From: Ampelomyces quisqualis
Lineage: Eukaryota > Ascomycota > Dothideomycetes > Pleosporales > Phaeosphaeriaceae
Length of the DNA stretch: 64,000 nt
NCBI GenBank assembly: GCA_018398575.1
Contig: JAGTXZ010000006.1
Location: forward strand, 1,240,001-1,304,000
Reading direction: 5' to 3'
The notes beneath the pieces were generated by a model that worked only from the letters and a program-made list of their open reading frames with translations, ran no database searches and was not told the origin of the DNA. Shown piece by piece: positions 1-13,060 of the stretch. Each line of letters starts with the position of its first letter. The first letter of the stretch is position 1. A program made the translations under genes and the position numbers.

Positions 1-245
1 CCTGTTTGGCTCTTTCTTTCATCTAAATCCCTCTGTTGTACTGTACATTCAGTGATTGCTCTACTTATCTCAGAGCCGAACACTGCAATGATGTCCTCTT
101 TCAGGGCCCCCTTGTGCATGAACTCAGGCATGTTTTGCATCATTCCATTCTCGTGGACAACCTGGAAATCATTTGCTATCAAATTTACCCAAGTTTTCAA
201 AAGTGCTATTGCAAGCTCCCAGATATTCTTCGCCAATTTCCAGCT
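1..245 (-). CDS. possible partial coding region at left edge
   Basis: On the minus strand the frame is open from the TAA at 246-248 to the window edge, reading SWKLAKNIWELAIALLKTW and further on FMHKGALKEDIIAVFGSEI, a hydrophobic and then charged helical composition that looks more like protein than chance. The likely first Met pair lies near residue 38 of the open stretch, or an acceptor lies upstream. I do not recognise the family. The other overlapping frames have no better composition. Too short and truncated for a firm call. Confidence 0.22.
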
Positions 246-3134
246 TTAAGAGGGAAATTCTGAGCCCTGGGTTGAGTCGGTTGCAATCTGAGTGACTTCC
301 AGCGACTGAAGTAAGTCGGTCGTAAGCAAAGGACTCAACCAGACAATCTTGTGCTGAGTTTTGACCTAGTTGTCGGAGTAAGTTGTAGTCAACATCCAAA
401 GCACGTAACTTACTACTAGTCCACACGTTAAGCTTGGGTTTGGAGATTTCCGATGCAAGCCCTAGGCCGGATGGATCCTCTACCGGGAGTAAAGGACGGA
501 GCAAATTTCCAAGTTGTCAAAGTTGATCTGTTGCTTATGAAGTACATCTTGAAAATAATTCAAAACCCTGCCTGGCAAAGCGTATGGTATGAGGAAAGTA
601 GCACACAGACGGTAGGTGTTTCCCATCTGTCCGTTGTTATAATGAACAATTGTCTCTGTAAGGACTTGCGGATAGCTATTGAGAAGCTACCTACTCTATT
701 CCGATGCCAGGGCATGTGCAGAAGAGCGGTGCTTTTTCGAGCGATACAAGCGCTACAGCACACATAAGATCTTCGTGATAGCGGTTGTTCAGGCGATATG
801 CAAAGTTTTGCAGTCTCCGGGACAAAAACGGATTACATCAACTGGTGGCCCACTGTAAGAGGTTTGTATAGCAGCGAAGTTACAAGATAACAATAGCAGT
901 ACGGGTAGAAGTGAGTTAATTCCTGTTCTGCAACTTCAGTGCAGAACTGCCCTTTTGTAGATACAACTAGACGCGTGTCCTTACGACTGGAATGCACCAG
1001 GTCCGCGCCGGCGTAGCGCCGTTGAGACGCCAGGGCGGCTGTGCGCGTTCCACACGTGAAGACGCCAGGGTGGCGTTGTCGTGGCGCAGGCGCATCGCCG
1101 CGCGACCGACAGCTCTACGCCGTAGCATCCTTACACCCACACCCCCTGGCAGACGGGATGCCATTTCAGAAAGCGGATGCTAGTCGCATCGCATTACCCA
1201 GTTTCTGGGAAGTGTTTCAGAAGAAAGCTCGAAGCGTTTTAATGTAGCGAGCGCCGTATAGATTTGACTTTGAGGTGAGAAGGCGCGGAGAAAAAAGCTC
1301 GTCGCAGAGTTCATCGAGGATTTACGCCGTCATCGACCAACGCCGTCAACGCTTCTGAATCAATGAAGATGACGACGAATGGAAAGAAGTCTGATCCTGC
1401 AAGACAAGTTGGATTTGTAAATACGAGATGTGACACAAGTCGAAGCACTCATGTCCAGATCAGTGAGGTTTTTTTTTGGAAGGACGACGCAGCGACCTGA
1501 AGGAGTAGATGTGGCTATCCTGATTCGAGGCCAAGAAGGCGCTGGAAAAATTATTCATGTTCCACTCTTCGAAAACGTTTGGAGAACATGACGGAAGCGC
1601 TCCACCGCTTTTGAATTAGCGAAAAAAAAGTAGATTGGAACAAGACAAGCCATCATCAGGCAGGACAATATTTGTACGTCCAGTATCTCCAACCAAGAAC
1701 ATGACTTGGCACACGTGTCGGTTCAGAAATGCTGTTACCTGGTTCGAGATGGGTTTAGAGAAAGAACCATAGTGGCCTAATGTATGTTTCTCACGTGACG
1801 AAAAGCCGCACATATCATGCGCTGGCGATCGTTTCGGGACTCGACAGAACATAGGATCTAGTCTGTCTAGATTCAGCAGCACAGAAAGCGAAAACGTAGG
1901 TAACTGCTTAGGCAAGTTGCAACCAGGAAGAATATACACAGCCAAATATCATGTCTCGTCTTCTGAAAGAAAAAAATGATTGACGAGGGAAGAAGCACAC
2001 GCGAAAGCCAACGGAAGTATTGAAACCCGAACTTCAGCAATGACGATGACGATGACGACGACAATATCCTGGGTAACGGTTCTCGGATAGATACAACTGT
2101 CCAAGTAGGCAAAGAAAAAACCCTGCTCAAACTTCGTCCATGTGTGTTTCGAAAGTCCAGAGACCACAACCGCCGCTTACATCTGTTCCCAACAAGAGTC
2201 GGAAGAAAACACATTTACTCCCAGAGTTGCATTCCTTCCAAGCCAAGAACACAGAAAACTCTAAAATGAATGCAGCACAAAGAAAAGAATAATAAAAAAG
2301 TCCCAGAGATAATCCACACGTACACTTACAAGTTACACCCAGCCTCCCCCCTCCCCCTGCTCCATCCATCCCCCATCTCAAAACCATATTCCAAACCCCC
2401 AACCCCCCGTCCTCAATCATTACACAACCATATCTTCCTGTCCCACATCAAAACCGTCCGACTTGATATTCATACCAGAAGAACGATTCACCCCCAAAAC
2501 AAAGTCAAAGGTTTTTTCTTTTCCACACACGCATATCAGAGAGGAAAAGTCAATGACCATATTCCCCTGCACCCTATCCCATTATGAGATGCTGACGTGG
2601 ACCGTCTTTTGATTGTTTAGGTCGGGAATCTGGACCCCCCCTCCCCCAAAGAAACTAAAATGTAAGCGTTTTAAACGACGCTTTAGAAGATGTGGAGCTG
2701 TAGTTTACTATTTCCATCAAAGGAAGAGAAGGTAACAAGTGAACCATAAAGATCTTTGATGCCGTGGCTAGTGGCACAAATTTTTTTTGAAGGGGGGGGG
2801 GAGGCCAGAAAGAAAAACTTGTAGTTGTTGGATAAATTCTAATTTCCGGCCAGAGGAAGAGTGAGTTAGGAAAAGATGAAGCTTGGGCGAGGGCAGCAGA
2901 GTGGACACACACATATTTATATATAATTTATATATATATATATATACAATTTACAGAATGACTTGATCAATACTTTGCACGTCGGGTATGTCAAGTTTCT
3001 TCGTGGAATGCGTATCGTGCCATCAAAGTCAGGATTTGCTCCCCACAACTCCAGGCTATGCAGCAAAAATGCGACACAAATCGATGCTCAAAATTGAGCA
3101 CACCACGCGTTGACCACTTCATGTCAATAAATGC
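246..3134. other. long gene-poor stretch
   Basis: No convincing coding region. It holds a GC-rich patch at about 970-1180 with an imperfect local repeat of GACGCCAGGGYGG, purine/pyrimidine-skewed sequence around 2330-2420 (C-rich) and a G-run near 2794, and an AT tract at 2912-2948. Short frames here lack recognisable composition, splice-linked neighbours or signal sequences. The right part is presumably the 3' flank of the minus-strand gene ending at 3135. Confidence 0.5.
2912..2948. repeat. AT dinucleotide tract
   Basis: A (TA)n-type microsatellite with two interruptions, preceded by a CA-rich stretch. It lies about 190 bp beyond the stop of the gene at 3135. It may be a length-variable locus; no function can be read from it. 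Confidence 0.8.
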
Positions 3135-5692
3135 TTAACCACCCCTTTTCTCCGCAATCTCGATATACTGAACGCCCGGCTCATCTTGTGGTTCCGCCAT
3201 AGCAGTATCTGTGAAGCTCGCTCGTCCGTGTATCGCGCCATCGACGTCCATGGCATCGCCTTCAACGGTACTACTACTCGCCCCACTACTTATACCGGTC
3301 AACGCGTCCATACCGCCATTGATCTCTACCATTTCTTGCACACCAATACCATTATCATCATGCTCCGTGTTCGGTGTCAAAGTGGCCGAGGAGATGTTGG
3401 AGTCATGGCGGGCGTGTTTGTTATGGTACTGCTGAGCACTTATGCTGTTCCAGTCGTTGTCGTAGTCGGGCGGCTGATTGTTCCAGTCACCTGGCAACGC
3501 GTCTCTGCTTATGTCGTACTCCATGTCCTTCCAACCTGTCGCATCTCTTTGAAATTCTTCCTCAAAATTCCAACCGTCTTTCCTGACAAATTCTTCGAGG
3601 GGCTTGGAGAGTGGTTCGGGCTCGATAGAGAGAGCATCACCGTGGGCGTATATCAGGAGCGCCGAAGCAGACTCCGTTGCTGCACGTTCGATGACTTCTT
3701 GTTGAGTTAGGCGGTCCCAACGTATCGACGGCGGGGAAGATTCTGTATCGTACTGCACGCGCCACCACTGCTGTGCGCCTGCAGTAGACTTGGTGTCCGG
3801 GTGAAGGAGATAGACTACACCCAGGTGAGTCGCTACGCCGCGAAGATGATACGGGTGGTGCATGGCATCCTGTGGACTTTGCCCCTCGGGATACTCGTCG
3901 TCGGTGAAATCGATCAACGTCTCGGCACTGTCATCGATCACCGGCTTGAAACGAGACGAAATGGTGCCGAGCGTTTTCTCAATCTTTTTGACCTGTTCAT
4001 CAAGAGCTGCAATGGTCAGATCGAGTTGTACGAGTTGTGGCGGTCAAACTTACCGACCAGCTTCGTCTGGATATTCTGGTGGAGGGCCTGTAGCTGGGAC
4101 AGCACCGCCGCATCTTTCGGATCTGATTCTTGACCTTCTTCGCGAGGTCTGAAGGCTCTCATGGTAGTCTCGAGCAGTTTGAGGGTTTCGACCGGCTTCG
4201 ACCTCTCCTTCTTCGGAAGGTGGAACTTTAACTTCTGCGTAGCCTCTTTGACGTCCCTCAATTCATCTTCGTGCTGCTTCATAGCGGAGTACATGCTATC
4301 GATGACTGGCTTGTTAAGTTCCAAGTATCGATCGGCGTAGAGCGTGGCGGGAACGCGACAGCCCAGTCCTTGAGCGTTGGTGGTGGCAGAATTGAGGCGT
4401 AGGATCAGAACCTTGCTGACCTCGGAGAGGTGTGCGCTGCCAATGGCTCCGGAAAATAGGTTATCGTCGAGAATGTCGTAGATGCTCACATCTGCTCGTC
4501 TGCCTTCCCTCACCACCGATGCATCCAGCACAAAGTTCTTTACGTTTTCTTCTCCGATATTGACGACAGATCGGACAAAGCCGTCAAGCTGAATACCTGG
4601 ATTCTGTGCTTCGACTGCGGCGCTCCAAACGAGGAGAAATTTGAGGAGATCGTCGTCGTCGTCTTCCAGAACGGGGCGTGCCTCTTTCCAGGCATCCAGC
4701 TCCAACATGGAGCTCACGGTGGCGTACGCCCTGTCTGATTTATCCAGGAATGCCATCAGACGCTGCGTCTCGTAGATGATGTCCAGACTGTGTGCCTCTT
4801 CGCGCGCAGCGGCCGTGTCCATGACGGTGGCGGGCAACGCGGGGCTGCCTTTCCACCAGTCGTCGCCCATCCAGTAGCTCCTCTGAGTGATGTTTGTGGC
4901 GAGGAGCGCATTGCGGAAGAGCGGGATCGAATGGAGAATGGCGAGCAGGGCCGGAAGATAGTTGAATCGCGGCGACGGCTTGAGGATGGCGGGGCGGCCC
5001 TCTTCGCGCTTGCGCTGGCTCGGGGTCGGATCTGGGATGACCTCAGCTGCGGTCGGCACCATGGCCCACTGCGCCGTGTCATAGGATTCCTTGGTCGCAG
5101 GCCCGAAAAGCGGCTTCGAGCTGCCGGTGATGCCCGACTCCTGCAAGTTCTCGATACCTGCCCGGGCCAGTCAGCATCGTTTCCGCGGCTCGGCTCGCGG
5201 CACGTACTCTGCATAGGCGCGTCGCCGAGGTGAGTGGAAACCTGGCTCGTCCGAGAGGGCGGACGTGAAGGGGCTCTGCTCTGGACGTTGCTGTGGGGAT
5301 AGTTCTCGAAGCCTGTGCCGTAGTCAATATTGAAGGCTGCGAGTCGCCAAGTCAGCCCACGTCCGTCTTGCTGCTGTGCGGAAAGGCGCGCGACATACTG
5401 GGATTGCCGCTGGGGTCGTCCTGGCCGTACCTGCCGGCGCCGAAAGCCGTCTCGTCCCATCGCGGTACCGAGTCGCTCAAGAGCTTGTTGATGTTGGCCG
5501 GCCCCGTCTCGAAGAACTTGTTGATGGCCGCCTCCAAGCTGTTGTCGCTAATCTACGCAGCCGGTCAGAGAGCCGGCCATGCTTGGGGAGGGGGCACGTG
5601 ACGCGCACCTGCAAGAGCTGCACAGCTTCGTCGCGACTCAGCTGGCCATCGACGATGCTCAGCAGCATGTCGGCATTTTCCTCGGTGGTCAT
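3135..5692 (-). CDS. UBA-domain protein with USP-like (probably inactive) peptidase fold
   Basis: Five exons: 5609-5692, 5399-5552, 5208-5336, 4054-5157, 3135-4006; phases close to give 780 residues. Introns of 47-62 nt carry GTGCGC, GTATGT, GTACGT and GTAAGT donors. The first 45 residues form a UBA-like helical bundle (MTTEENADMLLSIV, then DNSLEAAINKFFETG). The middle has a USP-like start (FNYLPALLAILHSIPLFRNA) and the C-terminal part resembles the USP His box region (YHLRGVATHLG, WWRVQYD, ASALLIYAH). The usual Cys-box NxGNTCY and the GHY catalytic His are not visible, so I infer a ubiquitin-binding pseudo-deubiquitinase. A fungal family annotated as ubiquitin-interaction proteins has this layout. 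The C-terminus is acidic and disordered. Confidence 0.8.
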
Positions 5693-6183
5693 GGTCGCGA
5701 TGGTGTTGTGCTCGTCCAGAGGTGGAGCAGAGGTGTCGCGACGCTCTTTGACAGATGACGTCGGCGGGGAACAGCCGGACTAGGAGCAATCCAGAGCTTT
5801 GTTTGCTGCAGACCAGGCGGTGCTGCTCGTGGCTTCCCTCCTAGGGGGCATGGTGGGGGATGCTCCCAAGAGCTGCATCATGTCGCTAACTACACAAGCG
5901 ATGCGACAGGCATGCTGCCAACTCCACTACCTTCTTAGTAATACAATACGCGGCTGTCTACACAATGACAATCATAAACCACAGAGAATCTTTGAAGCGA
6001 TGTCTGAAAGGTCTCGTGTCAAGATCGTCATGCTATCTAAGACATGCCCGTCAGTTTCGGCTCTATAATACAAGTAATCGTCAGCACATATCCTACATCA
6101 ACACATTATTTTGCTCTCCCAAGAGTCTCACACGCCCGTCTCTATAGCTGGTAAACTAACGCGCCGCCGTAACACAATCCCCC
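5693..6183. other. intergenic, 5' flank of the UBA/USP-like gene and 3' flank of Pet127
   Basis: About 490 bp without a supported gene. It contains the promoter side of the upstream minus-strand gene and the 3' end region of the Pet127 gene. No repeat or RNA gene seen. Confidence 0.5.
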
Positions 6184-8647
6184 TTAGATTTCTTCCTTTC
6201 CGGTCAAAGTATCGGTTGTGGTGCTCGCAGCGCTGTCCGCCTCAGAGCCTGGACCCAGAGGCTTGTACATTTGAACGCCCATCTCCTCATTCAACTTGTC
6301 TTGCTTTTCCCTCCACTCGCGACCACGATTGCTGTAGCGCTGTATCAAGGCGCGGTAGTTGGCCAAGCTCTTGTCCACCTCTTGATCCTCATTGCCAACA
6401 AGAGCACGTCGTCGTTCCTTGAGCGCCTTGTACAATTTCCAGCGCGACTCTTCTGGAATCTCCTGAACGTTGTACTCGATCTTCCAATCGTCATCTTCCT
6501 GTAGTTTGTTCGGTCGCTCCACGTAGCCTCCATTCACCTTGTTGCGGATAGTGAGAGTCCACCCCATTAGCGGGCCGCTCGAGCTGGATTCCACCGTGTC
6601 TGCAGATTCTGCGGCTTCTGTGGACTCTTCGGATTCTTCAGCTACAGCGGGATCGGCGTCCTCGTTCCCCGGTGACGATTCTTCACTTGTCACATCATCG
6701 TTGGACGCCTCTTCGACCTTGTCTTTTAGCTCCTCTTGCTCCAGGTCCTGCTTGTCTAACGTTTCGTTGACTGAGATGCCATCCTTGTCTTTATCAGTTT
6801 GCTCATCTACCTCGTCTTGAATATTTTGCCAGGCTGCTTGTACCTCCGGGTCATCTTTTCCCAAGCCTACGACGGTGCGCGCGAATTGCTTTTGCTCAGC
6901 TTCCCCGGTGCTCTGTATCTTGTTTGCCTCCTCTTCCGTGACTGGCTCAGCAAACACGTACATGAAAGGCGTCTTTGTTAAACGCGCTTCAACATGTAGT
7001 CGAATCGACTGCCCATGTCAGCTCGGTCGCAATGTAGAATTGTGCATCACTCACTGTTTCTGGATACATTGCTGTGGCCTTGCACAGCAATTCATCGAGT
7101 AAAGAAATGGAAAGCTTGAACTCTTGATCTCCTAGTGTAGTGTTTTCCTGACCATGGAGCACTCGGTCCAGATCTGGAAGACTGAGATACTGGAAGCCAA
7201 AAATGCGTTCGATGTTGTGGAATGCGAGGAAAATACCGTCCATGCGGCCCATACGAACTTGAAGAGAGTACTTTAGCAGTGTTGCACGGGTCATGTCATA
7301 GAATTCCCGCTCAAAAGACTCCCATTCGCCTTGAGCGAAGCGCAGCTGGTAGCCGGAACCAGTTTCGTATTCTTTGTGGTTCATGCGAATAGAGACGACC
7401 GCTCGTGTTTTTAGATCAAAGACTCCGGTACCAGGAAGACGTGGATCTCTAGCGTCAAGCTGCGATCGCATGAGAATATTGCCCTGCCTGGAGTAGTGAT
7501 AGCATCTACTCGAATCGTCTTCGGAGGGTGCTTTGTCTGTGCTAGACCGGCGAAAGAGCTCAAACTCATTGCGCTCTGTGGTGAGGAGCTTCTCCAGAGA
7601 GTGTCCTAGCCAGCTCATGATGTTTGGGGTATCATACGATTTATCCGCATCAATAGCATACACGCCTTCTCGGTATCGCAGGAACACAGCGGAAGGTCCA
7701 GTGGTGATCTTGGAAAATCGTGATGAAGGGTCGGGGAAGCCCCGGGACATCATGGTATGATTGAGAGGCCGGAAACTAGAGAGTAAAAAGTGGAAGTGTT
7801 GCAGTACGCTCGACATACTGGAGGTGGAGCCGGTGTACTTGGTACCTTGTTGCTTCGTCAGCGCGATCAATGTCTCGTCCTTGGAAGACGTCTTGTATTC
7901 GCTGAGAGCGTCGAAGTCGAATTCGTTGACAGGCATGATTCTCTCGAGGTATGGATCGAAATTGAAAATGCGCGAGCGCGGATCTTGTAGACGATATACA
8001 CCTGGGTTGAACAGTACGCGGTCAAGACCATATGACAACATGGGTACAGGTGGTATCTCGACCTCGATGGGCTCGAAAGTGAGCAATTGGGCATCCAACT
8101 CCTGTATGTGTAGTTGCTCCTCCCTCTTTTTCCTCTGCCTTGTGCTGGCAGTGACATCCATAAGCCCTTCGCCACCGAGCAGAGCCTCTTTGAGCGACTT
8201 GGGTGCGTGTGTGACCTTGACCGTAGGCTTGTCTCTAGACATGTCTTTGGATGCTTTTGAACCAGGAGGTTTGCTTCTCTCCTTTGCGCCAGTCTCGGCG
8301 TTTCGAGTCTTGGGCGCAGCACCACCCTTGCTACGGTTCTCGGGGAGGGGTGCGGACGGCACCTCTTTCTCGTACTTTGATTTTGACGCATGATAGGTTA
8401 TGAGACTCGTATTGCCCTCGTCTCCGGTCTTTGCGCTTTTTGATGACGGCTTCCGAGTTCGCTTCAAAAGAGGGCTGGTGGCGCTGATGGAGCGGATGTT
8501 TGATATCTGTGACTGCGTTCGCGCGGCGCAGAACAGACAGACCGCAGGCTTCTGCCATGACGATGCCCGTACGAGATTGCGACGGAGCATTTGAGGGGAA
8601 GACTGCGAGAGCGAGAGCGTGGGCTGCGATACGGCGCGATTGGGCAC
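6184..8647 (-). CDS. PET127: Pet127-like mitochondrial RNA-processing protein
   Basis: Two exons, 7055-8647 and 6184-7008, joined by a 46-nt intron (GTGAGT, CTGAC branch, CAG) in phase 0; the protein is 805 residues from 8647 or 786 from the Met at 8590. The second start gives a classical mitochondrial presequence (MLRRNLVRASSWQKP, then SISATSPLL). The central part has the Pet127 signature: NEFDFDALSEYKTSS, a long SSVLQHFHFLLSSFRPLN segment, AVFLRYREGVYAIDADKSYD and RFAQGEWESFEREFYDMTR; the junction reads YPETSIRLHVEARLTKTPF. Pet127 acts at the inner mitochondrial membrane in 5' processing and turnover of mitochondrial RNA in yeast. The last 200 residues are acidic and then charged coiled coil, longer than in yeast. 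Confidence 0.9.
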
Positions 8648-9420
8648 GTGGTGACGGCCTCTCAGAAAAACATGTCGGCGATTGCTGCGGCTATTGCCGA
8701 TGGCCTCGTTATCTAATCAGATCATGATACCATCACGTGGTCGAGAGCTCCACACCACACCACACCACACCACACCACACGGCTTGGACAGCTCCAGAGC
8801 GTGTGTGCACTATGCACGACGAGCCTGAGGCAATGCGTTTGCTTCTCAATGCCCAACCACCATGAAGGTCTTGGGCGTGGTTGTTAACTATCTCGTGGCC
8901 AGCGGAGGGCGCAGACTCCTCCGCAGAGACGCCGTGCATACGTCACCACCAAACATCGGAGTCCGCGCGAGCAGCCAGACAACCACTGCTGACTGCTGGC
9001 TGCTGACTACTGCTGTGGCTCTAATATCTATGCAGGCTGCAGCATCCAGCGGCTCTCCAGCTCGACTTGTCCGGTGCCGTTAGACGAGCACGTGTTGATG
9101 TGGGTGGGAACTTGCTGTTGCCAACTCCTCCGCCGAGGTTCTGATGGTTACGGAGAGCTTGGGACCATGGCAGCCAGCGGAACCCAGTTGACGCGCAGTA
9201 GTGCCGTGCGAGTACTTATATTTCCCACGCCATCCAACCGTCCGGCTGCGCTCTGACACGGCGCAATCTGGGCGGCCATTATTGGTGGCGCATACCACTC
9301 GCCTTGGAGCTCCATCAGCTGACGTTTGACTTGCACTGCCGCTGCCGCTGCACAATCGCATGCTTCCTCCCCTCCGCTGAGCTCGTGCTGGGCGGCGCAT
9401 CGCCAGCATCCACGCGCGCC
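8648..9420. promoter_or_regulatory. divergent intergenic promoter region
   Basis: Separates the minus-strand Pet127 gene from the plus-strand LRR gene, so it must hold both promoters. Contains CACGTG at about 8644 and 8735 (E-box/bHLH-like palindrome) and an (ACACC)n tract at 8751-8780. A longer in-frame start for the LRR protein exists at 9304. No RNA gene seen. Confidence 0.45.
8751..8780. repeat. CACAC/ACACC pentanucleotide microsatellite
   Basis: Six consecutive CACAC units in the promoter between PET127 and the LRR gene. It is short and resembles degenerate C1-3A tracts only superficially. Confidence 0.85.
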
Positions 9421-12400
9421 ATGTCCAAGGACAGGCGCAGAAGCATCTTTGGTCGCAGTGGCCTGACTGCGCTCGCCGGGCTGCAGGCCACCAACACCAA
9501 GGATGAATCGCAGCCCTCGAGTTTGCTGCGGAAGCGCCGGACCGCCTCCTTCAGGTCCAATCTCTCCGACATATCGCAGCATGGAGAGAAGCAGTCGCTC
9601 GATCAGACTGCCGTTGCGGATACGCCAACGCCTGGCACTCCCAAGTTGACGCTGTCTCGGGGCAGCTTGAAGCGCGCAAGCTCTGTCTTCGGGTCTATAC
9701 GCGGCTACAGGCTGCAAGACGTCGATGAGCCGCTTTCTGCGGCTTCAACCCGAGCCTCGACTGTCTTTGGCGAATGTCTGGGCGAGGACACGCGCACAGG
9801 GCAGGTGCTGCATTATGGTGAGGTTCAGACGAGCAGCTCCATGTTTCGCAAGAAGAAGGAGTTCCTGGTATTGACGGAGAAGCATCTCATCCGGTACAAG
9901 GCCCAGTCGAGAGCCGCCGAGGCTTTTCCAGCGTAAGTCTGCTGCGCACAACCTTTCCGCAGGCATTAATTGTCGTTAGCATTCCCTCCCCATACACTCG
10001 TACTCCATCCTATCGCCACAGCCAAAGCCCTTCAATAGGCTCATCGCATGAAATTCAGTCCCTCGCATCCGAATCCTCGGGTGATCGTGACCTGGGCACA
10101 CCGCTCCGACACATTGTTGCAGTATATCATCTTGACGATGGACGACCACATTTTGCTCTAGAGGTTTACTGGTTGGATGACGAATCCAGCCATGCCTCGT
10201 GTATGACATTACAGTTCGGAGACCCAGATGAGATGCATACTTGGCTAGCCAAGTTGCGAGAGGCTGCCAACCGCGCAAGATTGGCAGATGCAAATCCACT
10301 TTCGGCCTACAACTCGCATCTTGCTGCTCGCGTGGTTGAAGCAGAACGCGATTATGTTCCACCACATTATGCCATATACAGGGTCGTCCTCCGTCCCCAA
10401 GGCAAGGCTACGTTGAGATCGTCGTCTGATGAATTGGCTAAATCTCCCGCCTCCGTGTGCTTCCTAGCGATAGGTGTGCACAAAGTCCATTTGATACCGC
10501 TATTTAAAACGACATCTCAACGCTCTTCGAGTCCTTCCCTAATTTCTTCCAGTGCACAGTCCTCGCACGGCATACTTACGCTTACTGAAATCTGCGTAAG
10601 TGAGCTGGACGATACCTTTCTTTTGACTTTTCGGTAAGTGCAACTGGTCGTGGCTCGGATTACTCTGACTCTCCACAGAAAGCCATTGGAGAGGCCCAAA
10701 ACACTGCAATTGGCGTCCCTCGCGTCACACGATATCGCCGTTCGGCTTCGGCACATGGAGGAAGGAATGAGACCCGAATGGGAATCGCGCCCCTATCAGT
10801 ACCTTGTGCCAGACGGGCTGAGACAACACATGATTCGACAACCCAGCCCGCATCCCATTGATCATGACTCCCTCGATCGCACTCTGATTGGGTACTGTGT
10901 AGCGTACGATATACAGCCTGAGCGCATCAGTTACCAGATCTCGTATCCTTTGGAAGACTCCCCCCGCTTCGACCTTCTACCGCCATCAGGATCCCACCGA
11001 TCCCAATATACGCGGCTGGAGCTGCTCGCTGTCATGCGCTCCTTGCGATATAATGAGACATTTCTAGGCATCTCGTTCAAGGGTATTCACCTCGATGCTC
11101 TCAATGGTCTCATGGACCCGAACGGCGCCGAGCATGTTTGTCTGAAGACCAAACGAGGTACTTTCGCCCGACTTGATGTGGAAGATCCCGAACAATCTTG
11201 CCTACTGGTGCAGGAAATTCGAGCTTTGGCCTTGACAAACCGTAAATTGCGAAGGTTGGACTTCACTTCTTGTATCACGAAGCGGCGCCGGGATCGCTCT
11301 GACTCGGAAATCACTAGTAGAGACGGCGGTTCTGGTATCGTCGAAGCGCTTTTCCCCTTATGCAAATACCAGAACACGAATGTCGACTGGATAGCTCTGA
11401 ACAACATACCGCTGGGAGAAACCGATCTAGACTATCTAGTGGCGGCGGGGGTGGAGCGCAATTGTCATCTACGGGCACTTGAGCTGAGCGGCTGTGGTCT
11501 TACTGACCGCTCCCTATCTCTTGTTCTCGATGCCCTGCGCGCTCAAGAAAACACGCTCGAGGCGCTAGATCTATCATCCAATACTTTTAGAATATCGCCA
11601 ACCATTTTCGACTCACAGATTGGCGTGTTTGGTTATCTCACCAAGCTCAATCTTTCTCACATTGCTATTTCCACCGGTTCCGAGCCTTTGCTTTCGGTAG
11701 AAACCATGCAGGGGTGGAGGCTACAAGAATTGATCCTCAGTGGAACTTTCTTGAATGCTCCAATGATTGACGTAATCGCTAGGTGAGGCGCCGTTTGATC
11801 TTGAGACTAGGGATATGCTGACCGGTAGCAGCTACTTGGTAAACCACAAGCAGTCAAAGGCCCTGCGTGAGCTTCGATTAGATCATTGTTTTCTGACAGG
11901 CAAAGACATCGCCTATCTGCTGCAATCGATGACGGAGACACCGGGCATAGCTCGCGAGCTTCATCTTGATATCAGTGAGAACTATATTGAACAGGATCTC
12001 AGGAAACTGACAAAAGCTATTGCTGGTGGCTACGCTCCCTCCAGTCTAGCTATAAGACTGATGGAATTTGAAGACGAAGCAGAATTCCGAAGGATGATTC
12101 TCGCGTTCGCAGCAAACACTACCATCCGCCAACTCGATATTTCCCGTTCTTCCCTTCCTTGTGACGCATCAGAGGATACTTGTCAGGCTTTAGAGACCAT
12201 GTTTGCCGATAACAACCATCTTGAGTGGCTAGACATGTCAGGGGAAGACTCTCGACTGGAAACCACTAAACTTGGCGTGGGTATCAATCGTGCACTGCGA
12301 GGTTTGCAACGCAACTGGACCATCCGTGTCTTGCATATAAAGTGTATGTCCCACAACAGTCTTGTTCTTCAGCCGCTAACATATACCAGATCAAAACCTT

Positions 12401-13060
12401 GGGATCCAAGGCGCTAGTACGCTCTCAGATGTCCTCAAGCTCAACACCACCTTGCAGTATCTGTACTGTGAGAACAACGGCATAGCGCTAAATGGTTTCA
12501 CGGATCTTGTCAACGCTCTGCACCGCAATACCACGCTTCTGTACCTTCCTTCAATGCTGGAAAGCAGACAGCTGGCGCTCAAACAAACAGAAGATCAAGT
12601 GAAGCAAATGCGCGACGACGCCTCGTTACACACACAGTCTAGAGGACCCTCGGTGCGAAGTAAACTTGCCAGTAAAGTAGCAGGCAAAGCACCAAAAGAG
12701 AAGGTTCACCCCTCAGGCTTGTCGGACCAAGATATCAAAGCCGCACTCGGACTAGTCGACGAGAGCTGGGCACGACAGGAATATCGCCTCCAACAATACC
12801 TGCAGCGAAATCACAATATTTCACACGGCATTCCCACGACCATGGACGTGGACGAGGAAGACTTTGAGCGACCAGACACAGCAACAAGTCTTAGCAAGAT
12901 AATCGAGAAGGTCAAGTTTGAAAGCACCCCTACCTACGAAAAGGACTTGCAATTGGGCATGCCTCTGCCCAACACAGATTGCGAAATTACTACGCCTCTG
13001 GAGAAGGACTTGGAGATGCCGTTTGCACAAAATCGACGGACCTTCGCATCCACAAGTTGA
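9421..13060 (+). CDS. PH-like and leucine-rich-repeat protein
   Basis: Five exons 9421-9932, 9980-10633, 10679-11782, 11829-12343, 12390-13060; introns of 45-47 nt, phases close to 1151 residues. The N-terminus is Ser/Arg-rich, then a PH-like split domain follows (GQVLHYGEVQ, FLVLTEKHLIRYKA, HIVAVYHLDD, DDESSHASCMTLQF, MHTWLAKLREAAN). Residues about 560-900 contain ribonuclease-inhibitor-type LRRs (LRALELSGCGLTDRSLSLVL, LEALDLSSN, LTKLNLSH, LRELRLDHCFLTGKDIAYLL, IRQLDISRSSL). The architecture resembles CARMIL-like PH-LRR proteins linked to membrane and actin, but the family assignment is inference. A start at 9304 is in frame but gives an odd Cys-rich leader; ATG at 9421 has GCGCC upstream and begins a typical basic N-terminus. 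Confidence 0.82.

Noticed and set aside
1738..1760. A GGTTCGAGAT word resembling a tRNA B box
   Set aside because: No A box at the right distance and no cloverleaf can be drawn around it.
1616..2420. Several minus-strand frames of 70-113 residues near the left end
   Set aside because: Overlapping frames of equal quality, no initiator context, domain or splice sites; treated as non-coding.
8751..8780. Telomere-like C/A-rich repeat
   Set aside because: The unit CACAC is not the fungal TTAGGG/CCCTAA telomere repeat and lies between housekeeping genes.
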